In this document: positions 33,438 through 43,399 of the stretch, in pieces
Layout: every line of letters begins with the position of its first letter
Numbering within the stretch: the stretch's first letter is position 1
Source: Pseudomonas morbosilactucae
GTDB taxonomy: Bacteria > Pseudomonadota > Gammaproteobacteria > Pseudomonadales > Pseudomonadaceae
DNA: 64,000 nt
Assembly: GCF_023241715.1 (NCBI RefSeq)
Contig: NZ_JALQCW010000019.1
Span: 51,018-115,017 of the forward strand
Direction: 5' to 3'
Made by a program: the position numbers and the translations under genes
The notes under the pieces: model-generated
The model's database searches: none
Told to the model about the DNA's origin: nothing
What the model saw: the letters and a program-made list of their open reading frames with translations, nothing else

Positions 33438-35048
33438 TTACTCGGCGCTGGCCGGCACCAGAAAGGCGGCTTCCAGCAGTTGCTGGGTATAGGCGTGTTG
33501 CGGGGCGGCAAAGATCTGCTGCGCGTCGCCTTGCTCCACCACCCGGCCTTGCTTGACCACCATCAACTGGTGGCTCAGGGCTTTGACCACCGCCAGGTCG
33601 TGGCTGATAAACAGGTACGTCAGGTTGTACTTGCTTTGCAGCTTGCGCAGCAGTTCCACCACTTGGCGTTGCACGGTGCGGTCCAGCGCTGACGTCGGCT
33701 CGTCCAGCAGGATCAGCCGGGGCTTGAGCACCAGGGCCCGAGCAATGGCGATGCGCTGGCGTTGTCCGCCGGAAAACTCGTGGGGGTAGCGGTGACGGGT
33801 TTCCGGGTCCAGGCCGACTTCCTTCAGGGCCTCGATGATCGCCAGCTCCTGTTCGGCCTCGCTGCCGATCTTATGGATGCGCAAACCCTCGCCAACGATC
33901 TGGCTCACGCTCATGCGCGGGCTGAGGCTGCCGAACGGGTCCTGGAACACCACCTGCATTTCCCGGCGCAGCGGCCGTACCTGTTGCTGGGACAAGGCGT
34001 CGAGCTGCTGGCCTTCGAAGCGGATCGAGCCCTGGCTGCCAATCAGGCGCAGGATCGCCAGGCCCAGGGTGGACTTGCCCGAGCCGCTTTCGCCGACGAT
34101 GCCCAGGGTCTGGCCCTGGGGCAGGCTGAAGTGGATGCCGTCCACCGCCTTGACGTGGTCGACGGTGCTGCGCAACAGGCCTTTCTTGATCGGGAACCAG
34201 ACTTTCAGGTCCTCGACTTCCAGCATCGGCGGGCCCACCGGGTTGCTGGCGGGGCCACCGCTGGGCTCGGCGCTCAGCAGTTCACAGGTGTAGGGGTGCT
34301 GGGGCGCGCTGAACAACTGCTCGCACGACGCCTCCTCGACAATTCTCCCGCGCTGCATCACACACACACGATGGGCGATGCGCCGCACCAGGTTCAGGTC
34401 GTGGCTGATCAACAGCAAGGCCATGCCCAGCCGCGCTTGCAGTTCCTTGAGCAGTTCGAGGATCTTCAACTGCACGGTGACGTCCAGGGCGGTGGTCGGC
34501 TCGTCGGCGATCAGCAGCTCCGGTTCGTTGGCCAGGGCCATGGCGATCATCACCCGTTGCCGCTGGCCGCCGGAGAGTTCGTGGGGCAGGGCCTTGAGGC
34601 GTTTGTGCGGCTCGGGGATGCCCACCAGCTCCAGCAGTTCCAGGGTGCGTTGGGTGGCGACCTTGCCGGTCAGCCCTTTGTGCAGGCCGAGCACTTCGTT
34701 GATCTGCTTTTCGATGCTGTGCAGCGGGTTCAGCGAGGTCATGGGCTCCTGGAAAATCATGGCGATCCGGTTGCCGCGGATATGGCGCAGGGTTTTCTCT
34801 TTCAGGGTCAGCAGGTCCTGGCCGGAATAGTTGATGGTGCCGGACGGGTGCCGGGCCAGCGGGTAGGGCAGCAGGCGCAGGATCGAGTGGGCGGTGACCG
34901 ATTTGCCCGAGCCGCTTTCGCCCACCAGGGCCAGGGTTTCGCCCCGCTTGATGTCGAAGCTGATGCCTTCGACCACGCGCTGCTGTTGTTCGCCGACGAC
35001 AAACTCGACAGCAAGGTCGCGGACTTCGATCAGATTGTCCTGATTCAT
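33438..35048 (-). CDS. yejF: Oligopeptide ABC transporter, duplicated ATPase (YejF-like)
   Basis: A 536-aa protein with two full ABC ATPase domains (about 5-265 and about 280-536). Each has a Walker A (GESGSGKS), a signature (LSGGQRQRV and FSGGQRQRI) and a Walker B (LLIADEP, LILLDEP). It powers uptake of peptides through YejB/YejE. The start is 1 nt after the yejE stop. It is the last gene of the operon. In enterobacteria the system imports microcin C and host-defence peptides; here general peptide uptake is the safe call. Confidence 0.93.
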   Translation of the reverse strand: MNQDNLIEVRDLAVEFVVGEQQQRVVEGISFDIKRGETLALVGESGSGKSVTAHSILRLLPYPLARHPSGTINYSGQDLLTLKEKTLRHIRGNRIAMIFQEPMTSLNPLHSIEKQINEVLGLHKGLTGKVATQRTLELLELVGIPEPHKRLKALPHELSGGQRQRVMIAMALANEPELLIADEPTTALDVTVQLKILELLKELQARLGMALLLISHDLNLVRRIAHRVCVMQRGRIVEEASCEQLFSAPQHPYTCELLSAEPSGGPASNPVGPPMLEVEDLKVWFPIKKGLLRSTVDHVKAVDGIHFSLPQGQTLGIVGESGSGKSTLGLAILRLIGSQGSIRFEGQQLDALSQQQVRPLRREMQVVFQDPFGSLSPRMSVSQIVGEGLRIHKIGSEAEQELAIIEALKEVGLDPETRHRYPHEFSGGQRQRIAIARALVLKPRLILLDEPTSALDRTVQRQVVELLRKLQSKYNLTYLFISHDLAVVKALSHQLMVVKQGRVVEQGDAQQIFAAPQHAYTQQLLEAAFLVPASAE

Positions 35049-35049
35049 C

Positions 35050-36069
35050 TCATTTCCTCGGGTCGAAGGCATCGCGGGCGGACTCGCCGATAAACACCAG
35101 CAAGCTCAACATGATCGCCAGCACGGCAAAGGCGCTGATGCCCAGCCAGGGTGCTTGCAGGTTGGATTTACCCTGGGCCACCAGTTCGCCCAGGGACGGC
35201 GCGCCCGGGGGCAGGCCGAAACCGAGGAAGTCCAGGGCGGTCAGGGTACCGATGGCGCCGGTGAGGATGAACGGCATGAAGGTCATGGTCGAGACCATGG
35301 CGTTGGGCAGGATGTGGCGGAACATGATTGCGCCGTTCTGCATGCCCAGAGCCCTGGCGGCCCGGACGTATTCCAGGTTGCGCCCGCGCAGGAACTCGGC
35401 GCGCACCACGTCCACCAGGCTCATCCAGGAAAACAGCAGCATGATCCCCAGCAGCCACCAGAAGTTGGGCTGGACGAAACTGGCGAGAATGATCAGCAGG
35501 TAGAGCACCGGCAACCCGGACCATATCTCCAGGAAACGCTGCCCGGCCAGGTCCACCCAGCCGCCATAGAAGCCCTGTAAGGCCCCGGCGATGACGCCGA
35601 TGATCGAGCTGAGGAGGGTCAGGGTCAGGGCGAACAGCACGGAAATGCGGAAGCCGTAGATCACCCGGGCCAGCACGTCGCGGCCCTGGTCATCGGTGCC
35701 CAGCAGGTTGTCCGCCGAGGGCGGTGCCGGGGCCGGTACGCGCAGGTCGTAGTTGATGCTCTGGTAACTGAAGGGGATTGGTGCCCACAAGACCCAGGCG
35801 TCCTTGGCCGCCAGCAGCTCGCGGATGTAGGGGCTCTTGTAGTTGGCTTCCAGGGGGAATTCACCGCCAAAGGTGGTTTCCGGGTAGCGCTTGAGGGCCG
35901 GGAAATACCAGCCGTCGTCGTAGTGCACCACCAAGGGTTTGTCGTTGGCGATCAGCTCGGCACCCAGGCTCAGGCCGAACAGCACCAGGAACAGCCAGAG
36001 TGACCACCAGCCGCGTTTGTTGGCCTTGAAGCGCTCGAAGCGCCGACGATTGAGGGGGGACAATTTCAT
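35050..36069 (-). CDS. yejE: Oligopeptide ABC transporter permease (YejE-like)
   Basis: A 339-aa inner-membrane permease with about six transmembrane helices. The N-terminal cytoplasmic stretch RRRFERFKANKRGWWSL is typical of DppC/OppC/YejE. A BPD_transp_1 domain includes the ATPase-contacting EAA-like loop AARALGMQNGAIMFRHILPN. A large periplasmic loop between helices 1 and 2 (about 45-130) is characteristic of YejE. Spacing is 1 nt to each neighbour. Confidence 0.93.
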   Translation of the reverse strand: MKLSPLNRRRFERFKANKRGWWSLWLFLVLFGLSLGAELIANDKPLVVHYDDGWYFPALKRYPETTFGGEFPLEANYKSPYIRELLAAKDAWVLWAPIPFSYQSINYDLRVPAPAPPSADNLLGTDDQGRDVLARVIYGFRISVLFALTLTLLSSIIGVIAGALQGFYGGWVDLAGQRFLEIWSGLPVLYLLIILASFVQPNFWWLLGIMLLFSWMSLVDVVRAEFLRGRNLEYVRAARALGMQNGAIMFRHILPNAMVSTMTFMPFILTGAIGTLTALDFLGFGLPPGAPSLGELVAQGKSNLQAPWLGISAFAVLAIMLSLLVFIGESARDAFDPRK

Positions 36070-36070
36070 C

Positions 36071-37144
36071 TCAATGCTCCCGGCTGTCGAAGTCGATGCG
36101 CGGATCGACCAGGGTGTAGGTGAGGTCGCCGATCAGTTTCACCACCAGCCCCAGCAGGGTGAAGATGAACAGGGTGCCGAACACCACCGGGTAATCGCGG
36201 TTGATCGCCGCTTCAAAACTCATCAGGCCCAGGCCGTCGAGGGAGAAGATCACTTCCACCAGCAGCGAGCCGGTGAAGAAGATGCCGATAAAGGCCGAGG
36301 GGAAGCCGGCGATCACCAGCAGCATGGCGTTGCGGAACACGTGGCCGTACAGCACCTTGCGTTGGGTCAGGCCCTTGGCTTTGGCGGTGACCACGTATTG
36401 CTTGTTGATTTCGTCGAGGAAGCTGTTCTTGGTCAGCAGGGTCATGGTGGCGAAGTTGCCGATCACCAGGGCGGTCACCGGCAGTGCCAGGTGCCAGAAG
36501 TAATCGAGAATCTTGCCGCCCCAGCTCAACTGGTCGAAGTTGTTGGAGGTCAGGCCGCGCAGGGGGAACCAGTCGAAGTAACTGCCGCCGGCGAACACCA
36601 CGATCAGCAGGATGGCGAACAGGAACGCCGGGATGGCGTAGCCGACGATGATCGCCGAGCTGGTCCAGACGTCGAAGTGGCTGCCGTGGCGGGTGGCTTT
36701 GGCGATCCCCAAAGGGATCGACACCAGGTACATGATCAGGGTGCTCCACAGCCCGAGGGAGATGGACACCGGCATCTTCTCCTTGATCAGGTCCACCACC
36801 TTGGCGTCACGGAAGAAACTGTCGCCGAAGTCCAGGCTGGCGTAGTTCTTGATCATGATCCACAGGCGTTCCGGCGCCGACTTGTCGAAGCCGTACATCT
36901 TCTCGATTTCCTTGACCAGGGCCGGGTCCAGGCCCTGGGCGCCGCGGTAGCTGGAGCCGGCCACCGAGACTTCGGCACCGCCGCCGGCAATCCGGCTGGT
37001 GGCGCCTTCGAACCCTTCGAGCTTGGCGATCATCTGCTCCACCGGCCCGCCCGGCGCGGCCTGGATAATCACGAAGTTGATCAGCAGGATGCCCAGCAGG
37101 GTGGGGATGATCAGCAGCAATCGGCGAACGATATAGGCCAGCAT
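36071..37144 (-). CDS. yejB: Oligopeptide ABC transporter permease (YejB-like)
   Basis: A 357-aa permease with six transmembrane helices. The N-terminus [20 protein letters not shown] is diagnostic of DppB/OppB/YejB. The insertion [18 protein letters not shown] in the first periplasmic loop is YejB-like. An EAA-like loop ([19 protein letters not shown]) contacts YejF. It pairs with YejE; the gap to the upstream binding-protein gene is 1 nt. Confidence 0.93.
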   Translation of the reverse strand: MLAYIVRRLLLIIPTLLGILLINFVIIQAAPGGPVEQMIAKLEGFEGATSRIAGGGAEVSVAGSSYRGAQGLDPALVKEIEKMYGFDKSAPERLWIMIKNYASLDFGDSFFRDAKVVDLIKEKMPVSISLGLWSTLIMYLVSIPLGIAKATRHGSHFDVWTSSAIIVGYAIPAFLFAILLIVVFAGGSYFDWFPLRGLTSNNFDQLSWGGKILDYFWHLALPVTALVIGNFATMTLLTKNSFLDEINKQYVVTAKAKGLTQRKVLYGHVFRNAMLLVIAGFPSAFIGIFFTGSLLVEVIFSLDGLGLMSFEAAINRDYPVVFGTLFIFTLLGLVVKLIGDLTYTLVDPRIDFDSREH

Positions 37145-37145
37145 C

Positions 37146-38999
37146 TTATTGCTCCGCGCCGGCTGCAGCGGCCGGCTCCTGAGGGCTCAGTTCAACCGCC
37201 GGCTTGGCATCGGGCTTGATCCACCAGGTGGCGGTGCCGACGTCGTACTTGGGCGAGACGCTCGGGTGGCCGATGTGGTTCCAGTAGGCCACGCGCCAGG
37301 TCTTGATGTGCCAGTTGGGGATCACGTAGTAGCCCCATTGCAGCACCCGGTCCAGGGCTCGGGCATGGGCCACCAGACTGCTGCGCGAGTCGGCGTTGAT
37401 CAGGTCTTCCACCAGGGCGTCGATGGTCGGGTCCTTGAGGCCGATGAAGTTGCGGCTGCCGGGGTTGTCGGCGCTGGAGGTCTTCCAGTATTCACGCTGT
37501 TCGTTGCCCGGCGAATTGGACTGGGGGAAGCTGCCCACCACCATGTCGAAGTCCCGCGAACGCAGGCGGGTGATGTATTGCGAGACATCGACCCGGCGGA
37601 TCACCAGGTCGATCCCCAGGTCGCTGAGGTTGCGTTTGAACGGCAGCAACACCCGCTCGAATTCGGTCTGGGCCAGGAGGAATTCGATCACCACCGGCTT
37701 GCCCTGGGCGTCGACCATCTTGTCGTCGACGATGCGCCAGCCGGCCTCCTGCAGCAGTTGGTAGGCCTGGCGCTGCTGGTTGCGGATCATGCCGCTGCCA
37801 TCGGACACCGACGGCGCATAGGCCTCGCTGAACACCTGGGCCGGCAGCTTGTCGCGCAGCGGCGCAAGGATTTTCAGTTCGTCAGGGCCGGGCAGGCCGG
37901 TGGCGGCCATTTCCGAGTTTTCGAAGTAGCTGCGGGTGCGGGTGTAGGCGCCGTTGAACAGCTGCTTGTTGCTCCACTCGAAGTCCAGCAGCAGGCTCAG
38001 GGCCTCACGCACGCGCACGTCCTGGAACACCGGGCGCCGGGTGTTGAAGACAAAGCCCTGCATGCCGGTGGGGTTGCCGTTGACGATCTGCTCCTTGATC
38101 AGGCGGCCCTGGGCCACGGCCGGGGTGTTGTAGGCGGTGGCCCAGTTTTTCGCGCTCATCTCCAGCCAGAAGTCGAACTGCCCGGCCTTGAGGGCCTCCA
38201 GGGCCACGGTGTTGTCGCGGTAGTAGTCGGTGGCCATGACGTCGAAGTTGTAGAAGCCGCGGTTGATCGGCAGGTCCTTGGCCCAGTAGTCCTTGACCCG
38301 CTGGTAGCGGATCGAACGCCCGGCCTTGACCTCCGAAACCTGGTACGGGCCACTGCCCAGGGGGATCTCCAGGTTGCCTTTGTTGAAGTCCCGGGTGGCC
38401 CACCAGTGCTTGGGCAGCACCGGCAACTGGCCGAGGATCAGCGGCAGCTCGCGGTTGTTGCTGTGCTTGAACTTGAACAGCACCCGCAGCGGGTCTTCGG
38501 CCACCACTTCGGCAACGTCGGCGTAGTAGGTGCGGTACAGCGGCGCGCCGGACTGGGTCAGGGTATTGAAACTGAACACCACGTCTTCGGCGCGGATGGG
38601 CTGGCCGTCATGGAAGCGCGCTTGCGGGCGCAGGTAGAAGCGCACCCAGCTGTTGTCCGGGGCTTTCTCGATCTGCCCGGCCACCAGGCCGTACTCGGTG
38701 AAGGGCTCGTCCAGGCTCTGGCGCATCAGGGTGTCGTAGATCAGGCTGATATTGTCCGCCGGCACGCCCTTGTTGATGAACGGGTTGAGGCTGTCGAAGC
38801 CGCCGAAGCCGGCCTCGCGGAAGGTGCCGCCCTTGGGCGCGTCGGGGTTGACGAAGTCGAAGTGCTTGAAATTGGCCGGGTACTTCGGCGGCTCGCTGTA
38901 CAGGGTCAGGGCGTGTTGCGGGGCGGCCTGGGCGATGCAGGCGACCCCCATCAGCAACAGGCCGCTGGTGCGCAGGAGCAGGTTACGCAAAGGCATCAT
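37146..38999 (-). CDS. Peptide-binding protein of the Yej-type transporter (first copy)
   Basis: A 617-aa periplasmic SBP_bac_5 protein (OppA/YejA class). It has a signal peptide (about 1-25), then the YejA-like opening [20 protein letters not shown], the ARFHDGQPI and GSGPYQV motifs, and a C-terminal tail rich in Pro/Glu/Ala. ATG 38999 overlaps the stop of the preceding binding-protein gene by 4 nt (ATGA, tandem ATG). Together with its neighbour it gives the operon two binding proteins for one permease pair, which should widen substrate range. Confidence 0.9.
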   Translation of the reverse strand: MMPLRNLLLRTSGLLLMGVACIAQAAPQHALTLYSEPPKYPANFKHFDFVNPDAPKGGTFREAGFGGFDSLNPFINKGVPADNISLIYDTLMRQSLDEPFTEYGLVAGQIEKAPDNSWVRFYLRPQARFHDGQPIRAEDVVFSFNTLTQSGAPLYRTYYADVAEVVAEDPLRVLFKFKHSNNRELPLILGQLPVLPKHWWATRDFNKGNLEIPLGSGPYQVSEVKAGRSIRYQRVKDYWAKDLPINRGFYNFDVMATDYYRDNTVALEALKAGQFDFWLEMSAKNWATAYNTPAVAQGRLIKEQIVNGNPTGMQGFVFNTRRPVFQDVRVREALSLLLDFEWSNKQLFNGAYTRTRSYFENSEMAATGLPGPDELKILAPLRDKLPAQVFSEAYAPSVSDGSGMIRNQQRQAYQLLQEAGWRIVDDKMVDAQGKPVVIEFLLAQTEFERVLLPFKRNLSDLGIDLVIRRVDVSQYITRLRSRDFDMVVGSFPQSNSPGNEQREYWKTSSADNPGSRNFIGLKDPTIDALVEDLINADSRSSLVAHARALDRVLQWGYYVIPNWHIKTWRVAYWNHIGHPSVSPKYDVGTATWWIKPDAKPAVELSPQEPAAAAGAEQ

Positions 39000-40825
39000 T
39001 GGGCTTTCTCCGAAGCTTTCAGCCACCAGGCATTGAGGCCCAGGTTATAGGGCGGCGTGGTGACGAAGGCGAACCGGTTACGGTACGCCAGGCGGTGATA
39101 GTTGATGTACCAGTTGGGGATCATGTAGTGCTGCCACAGCAGGACCCGGTCCAGGGCCCGGCCGGCGGCCAGTTGTTCGTCGCGGCTCTGGGCGGCCAGC
39201 AACTGTTCCAGCAGGTGATCGACGATAGGGTTGTTGATGCCTGCGTAGTTCTTGCTGCCCTTGACTCCGACCTGGCTGGAGTGGAAGTACTGCCACTGCT
39301 CCAGGCCCGGGCTCAGGGTCTGGTTCATCGTCATGAGGATCATGTCGAAATCGAACTGGTCCAGGCGCTGCTTGTACTGGGCCCGGTCCACGGTGCGCAG
39401 GCGCGCGTCGATGCCGATGCTGGCCAGGTTCTCGATGTAGGGCTGGAGGATGCGTTCCAGGTTGGGGTTGACCAGCAGCACCTCGAAGCGCAACGGCTGC
39501 CCGGCGCTGTTCACCAGGCGCTGGCCGTTGAGGGTCCAGCCGGCCTCGCCAAGCAGGCCCAGGGCGCGACGCAAGGTTTCCCGGGGGATGCCGCGGCCGT
39601 CGGTCTGGGGCAGCGTGAAGGGCTGGGTGAAGAGCTTGGCCGGCAGTTGCTCGCGGTAGGGCGACAGCAGCAGCCATTCGTGGCCCAGGGGCAGGCCGCT
39701 GGCGGCGAACTCGCTGTTGGGGTAGTAGCTGGTGGCGCGTTTGTACGCGCCGCTGAACAGGGTGCGGTTGGTCCACTCGAAATCGAACATCAGCCCCAGG
39801 GCTTCACGAACCTTGGCCTCGGCAAAGGTGCTGCGCCGGGTGTTCATGAACAGGCCCTGGGTCTGGGTGGGAATCTGGTGCGCCACTTCGGCCTTGATCA
39901 CGTCGCCGCGATTGACCGCCGGGAAGTGGTAGCCGTTGGCCCAGTTCTTCGCCTGGTGCTCGATGTAGATATCGAACTCGCCGGCCTTGAAGGCTTCGAA
40001 GGCCACGTCGCTGTCGCGGTAGAACTCCACCTCGACCTTGTCGAAATTATTGAAGCCGCGGTTCACCGCCAGGTCCTGGCCCCAGTAGTCCTTGACCCGC
40101 TCGAACACCAGTTGGCGCCCCGGCTGCACCTGGGTGATGCGGTAGGGCCCGCTGCCCAGGGGCGGCTCGAAAGTGGTGGCCTTGAAGTCACGACCCTTCC
40201 AGTAATGCTGAGGCAGCACCGGCAACTCGCCCAGGCGCAGGATCAGCAGCGGATTGCCGCTGCGCTTGAACACAAAGCGGATGCGCTGCGGGCCGAGGAT
40301 GTCGACCCGTGCCACTTCCTGCAGGTTGGTGCGGTATTGCGGGTGGCCTTCCTTGAGCAGCAGGCGATAGGAAAACGCCACGTCATAGGCGGTGATCGGC
40401 GTGCCGTCGTGGAAGCGTGCTTCGGGGCGCAGGTTGAACACCACCCAACTGCGGTCCTCGCTGTATTCCACGGAGCGCGCGATCAGGCCGTAGCTGGACG
40501 TGGGCTCGTCGCCGGAGGGGGCGTAGATACCGGTGCCCACCATCAGCGGCTCATTCAGCTCATTGACCCCGTACTGCAGGAAGTTGGCTGTGGTGACCGG
40601 GCTGGTGCCCTTGAAGGTGTAGGGGTTGAGGGTATCGAAGGTGCCAAATGCCATGACCCGCAAGGTGCCGCCTTTCGGCGCTGCGGGGTTGACCCAGTCG
40701 TAGTGGGTGAATTTGGCTGGGTACTTGAGCGTGCCGAACTGCGCATAACCATGACTTTCGGTAATTGTCGCGCTTGCGGGAAAGCTCAAGGCCAGACTGA
40801 TTAGTAGCGGGAGCAGGGGACGCAT
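38996..40825 (-). CDS. Peptide-binding protein of the Yej-type transporter (second copy)
   Basis: A 609-aa periplasmic SBP_bac_5 protein with a signal peptide (about 1-20), then HGYAQFGTLKYPAKFTHYDWV and PKGGTLRVMAFG. It is clearly paralogous to the following gene: the same HDGTPI, GSGPYRI and RVKDYWGQDLAVNRG blocks. It is the first gene of the five-gene operon. ATG 40825 is preferred over the TTG one codon earlier. The pair corresponds to the two adjacent binding-protein genes seen at this place in P. aeruginosa. Confidence 0.9.
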   Translation of the reverse strand: MRPLLPLLISLALSFPASATITESHGYAQFGTLKYPAKFTHYDWVNPAAPKGGTLRVMAFGTFDTLNPYTFKGTSPVTTANFLQYGVNELNEPLMVGTGIYAPSGDEPTSSYGLIARSVEYSEDRSWVVFNLRPEARFHDGTPITAYDVAFSYRLLLKEGHPQYRTNLQEVARVDILGPQRIRFVFKRSGNPLLILRLGELPVLPQHYWKGRDFKATTFEPPLGSGPYRITQVQPGRQLVFERVKDYWGQDLAVNRGFNNFDKVEVEFYRDSDVAFEAFKAGEFDIYIEHQAKNWANGYHFPAVNRGDVIKAEVAHQIPTQTQGLFMNTRRSTFAEAKVREALGLMFDFEWTNRTLFSGAYKRATSYYPNSEFAASGLPLGHEWLLLSPYREQLPAKLFTQPFTLPQTDGRGIPRETLRRALGLLGEAGWTLNGQRLVNSAGQPLRFEVLLVNPNLERILQPYIENLASIGIDARLRTVDRAQYKQRLDQFDFDMILMTMNQTLSPGLEQWQYFHSSQVGVKGSKNYAGINNPIVDHLLEQLLAAQSRDEQLAAGRALDRVLLWQHYMIPNWYINYHRLAYRNRFAFVTTPPYNLGLNAWWLKASEKAQ

Positions 40826-40982
40826 CAAGTCAGGGATCCGGTCCAGGCGGCTTGGGCTTTGTGGGCCGTACAGTAACAGCTTGTCTGGGCAGGAAAAAGG
40901 CCATCCCGGGTCGCCGGGTGCTGGTGTGTTAGCGAGGGGGGCAGGGCGGGGGTGGAATGCGGGGGAACGGGGGTAGAACGCA

Positions 40983-41029
40983 ATCGCCGGCGAGCCGGCT
41001 CCTACAGGAGCGGGCTCGCCGGCGATCAG
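40983..41029. repeat. Single REP palindrome downstream of mltD
   Basis: ATCGCCGGCGAGCC / GGCTCGCCGGCGAT arms (14 bp) enclose a CTCCTACAGGAGC core. This is the same REP family as the 22.3-kb array but as one isolated inverted pair, ending next to the mltD stop. It may also serve as a terminator or mRNA 3' stabiliser. Confidence 0.8.
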
Positions 41030-41030
41030 C

Positions 41031-42467
41031 TTAATGCGGTAGGTAGACCGTCAGCATCTGGCCCGGCTTCAGGGCCTGGCCGGCGCGAGGGTTCCAGCGC
41101 TTGAGGTGTTGCATTTCGACGTTGAAGCGCTTGGCAACCATGTACAGCGAGTCGCCTTGCTTGACCTTGTACTGGGTCGACTTCTTGTTGTTGGCCGCGA
41201 CCACCGTGGTGCTGCGGCCCGAAATGCGCTTGCTTTTGTCCTGCATGACCAGGGTCTGGCCGACCTTGAGGTTCTTGCCGGTCAACTGGTTCCAGCGTTG
41301 CAGGTCCTTGACGTCGACCTTGTTGGCCTTGGCAATGGTGCCCAGGTTGTCGCCGCGCTTGACCCGGTAGGTGCGCTTGGCGCCAGCGATCTCGGTGCGG
41401 GTCGCGCCTTCGAACACCGGCTTGAGCGGACGCTGGCTGATGAGTTCTTCGGGGCGCATGGTCGACAGGCTGGTGGTCAGCAACTGCGCCTTGGAGGTTG
41501 GCACCAGTAGGTGCTGCGGGCCGTCGATGGTGGTGCGTTGCTTGAACGCCGGGTTGAGCTGGAACAGCTCGTCCTCGTCGATGTTGGCCACCGCCGCGAC
41601 CTTGGACAGGTCCATGCGCTGGTTGATCTCGACCACCTGGAAGTACGGCTCGTTGGCAATCGGGTTGAGGTTGACGCCGTAGGCTTCCGGCGCCAGTACC
41701 ACTTGCGACAGGGCCAGCAGCTTGGGCACGTAGGCCTGGGTTTCCGCCGGCAGCGGCAGGTTCCAGTAGTCGGTGGGCAGGCCGAGCTTTTCGTTGCGCT
41801 CGATGGCCCGGCTGACCGTGCCTTCGCCGGCGTTGTAGGCGGCCAGCGCCAGCAACCAGTCACCGTTGAACATGTCGTGCAGGCGGGTCAGGTAGTCCAT
41901 GGCAGCGGTGGTCGAGGCGGTGATGTCGCGTCGGCCATCGTAGAAACGGGTCTGGCGCAGGTTGAAGTAGCGGCCGGTGGAGGGAATGAATTGCCAGAGA
42001 CCCACCGCGTCGGCCCGGGAATAGGCCATCGGGTTGTAGGCGCTTTCAATCACTGGCAGCAGGGCCAGTTCCAGCGGCATGTTGCGCTCTTCAAGACGCT
42101 CGACGATGTAGTGGATGTAGAGGCTGCCGCGTTCCCCAGCGTTTTCCAAAAAGGAAGGGTTGCTGGCGAACCACAGGCGTTGTTGTTCAATACGCGGGTT
42201 GACGCCCAACCCTTCTTGCAACTGGAAGCCCTGGCGCATGCGTTCCCAGACGTCCTGGGGGATTTGCGGGCTTGGCTGCTGGGTGCTCAACCAGATCGGT
42301 TTCTGCTTGATGCGGGCGTTGAAATTCTGAGTGTGCGTCGCTTCGCTCTGCGGGGCCTGGCCGGTGCTTTGGCACCCCGCGAGCGTAGCCGACACAGCCA
42401 CGGCGATGGCCTGGGCCAAGCGCGTCAATGCGTCTGAACTGATGGAATTACGAATAGATGACGACAT
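41031..42467 (-). CDS. mltD: Membrane-bound lytic murein transglycosylase D
   Basis: MltD cleaves peptidoglycan glycan strands to anhydro-muropeptides. The 478-aa lipoprotein has a lipobox LAGC (Cys32). An SLT domain (about 110-260) carries the catalytic Glu141 in PVIESAYNP and downstream GLWQFIPSTGRYF and AYNAGEG motifs. Two C-terminal LysM domains follow (about 370-415, YRVKRGDNLGTIA; about 430-475, YKVKQGDSLYMVA). The start is ATG 42467 (MSSSIRNS). Context mltD-gloB matches P. aeruginosa. Confidence 0.95.
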   Translation of the reverse strand: MSSSIRNSISSDALTRLAQAIAVAVSATLAGCQSTGQAPQSEATHTQNFNARIKQKPIWLSTQQPSPQIPQDVWERMRQGFQLQEGLGVNPRIEQQRLWFASNPSFLENAGERGSLYIHYIVERLEERNMPLELALLPVIESAYNPMAYSRADAVGLWQFIPSTGRYFNLRQTRFYDGRRDITASTTAAMDYLTRLHDMFNGDWLLALAAYNAGEGTVSRAIERNEKLGLPTDYWNLPLPAETQAYVPKLLALSQVVLAPEAYGVNLNPIANEPYFQVVEINQRMDLSKVAAVANIDEDELFQLNPAFKQRTTIDGPQHLLVPTSKAQLLTTSLSTMRPEELISQRPLKPVFEGATRTEIAGAKRTYRVKRGDNLGTIAKANKVDVKDLQRWNQLTGKNLKVGQTLVMQDKSKRISGRSTTVVAANNKKSTQYKVKQGDSLYMVAKRFNVEMQHLKRWNPRAGQALKPGQMLTVYLPH

Positions 42468-42566
42468 TGGCTGGAAGTAAGTTCCGGGCAAAAATGTCGG
42501 GCGATTCTAGGAAGCACCTCGGGTGCGGTCAACCATTCAGAATTTTTGTACCAATAGATAGCCTGC

Positions 42567-43334
42567 TTAGAACTTATCTTTCCAAGCGCGCAAGGCCGCA
42601 AAAACCGCACTCTGCGACAGGTTATCCAGGCCATTCCGTTCGTCCGCTTTTTGTTTAACGGATGTTTCGGCGGTGCGCAGGAATGGGTTGGTGCGCTTCT
42701 CCAGGGCCAGGGTCGAGGGCAGGGTCATTTGCCCCTGTTCCCGGCGTTCGATGACTTCTTGCAGGCGCGCCGCGATGTCTGCGTTGTCGGGCTCCACGGC
42801 CTGGGCGAAGCGCAGGTTGCTCAGGGTGTACTCGTGGGTGCAATAGACCCGGGTGTCGTCGGGCAGGGCGGCCAGGCGGCTGAGGGAGTGGTGCATTTGC
42901 TCCGGGGTGCCTTCGAACAAGCGGCCGCAACCGGCGGCGAACAGGGTGTCGCCGCATAACAGCAGGTCGCTGTGGTAATAGGCGATGTGCCCCAGGGTGT
43001 GGCCCGGTACGGCGATGACCTCGAACTCCAGGCCGAGCACGTTGACCCGGTCTTGGTCGGCCAGGGCCGCGTCGCGCCCGGGGATCGGCTCGTTGGCCGG
43101 GCCGTGGACCCGCGCCCCGCTGATTTTTTTCAGGGCTTCGACGCCACCCACGTGGTCGTGGTGATGGTGGGTGATGAGGATGTCGCTGAGAACCCAGCCC
43201 GGATGCTGTTGCAGCCAGGCCTGGACCGGTGCGGCGTCACCCGGATCGACCACCGCGCAACGCTGGAGGGTGGGATCTTGTAACAACCAGATGTAGTTGT
43301 CGGTGAACGCGGGCAGGGCACTGATCTGTATCAT
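42567..43334 (-). CDS. gloB: Hydroxyacylglutathione hydrolase (glyoxalase II)
   Basis: Hydrolyses S-lactoylglutathione in methylglyoxal detoxification. The 255-aa metallo-beta-lactamase-fold protein has the binuclear metal motif THHHHDH at 55-61, the [11 protein letters not shown] ligand His, [12 protein letters not shown], and a C-terminal substrate-binding helix region with [11 protein letters not shown] 43334 ([10 protein letters not shown]) is the canonical GloB start. It is divergent from the methyltransferase gene. Confidence 0.95.
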   Translation of the reverse strand: MIQISALPAFTDNYIWLLQDPTLQRCAVVDPGDAAPVQAWLQQHPGWVLSDILITHHHHDHVGGVEALKKISGARVHGPANEPIPGRDAALADQDRVNVLGLEFEVIAVPGHTLGHIAYYHSDLLLCGDTLFAAGCGRLFEGTPEQMHHSLSRLAALPDDTRVYCTHEYTLSNLRFAQAVEPDNADIAARLQEVIERREQGQMTLPSTLALEKRTNPFLRTAETSVKQKADERNGLDNLSQSAVFAALRAWKDKF

Positions 43335-43399
43335 CGTCGGATTCGCCAAGGTGAAAACTATGGCGCATCTTAGAGCTTCTTGGCCCGTTGGAGAACGCA

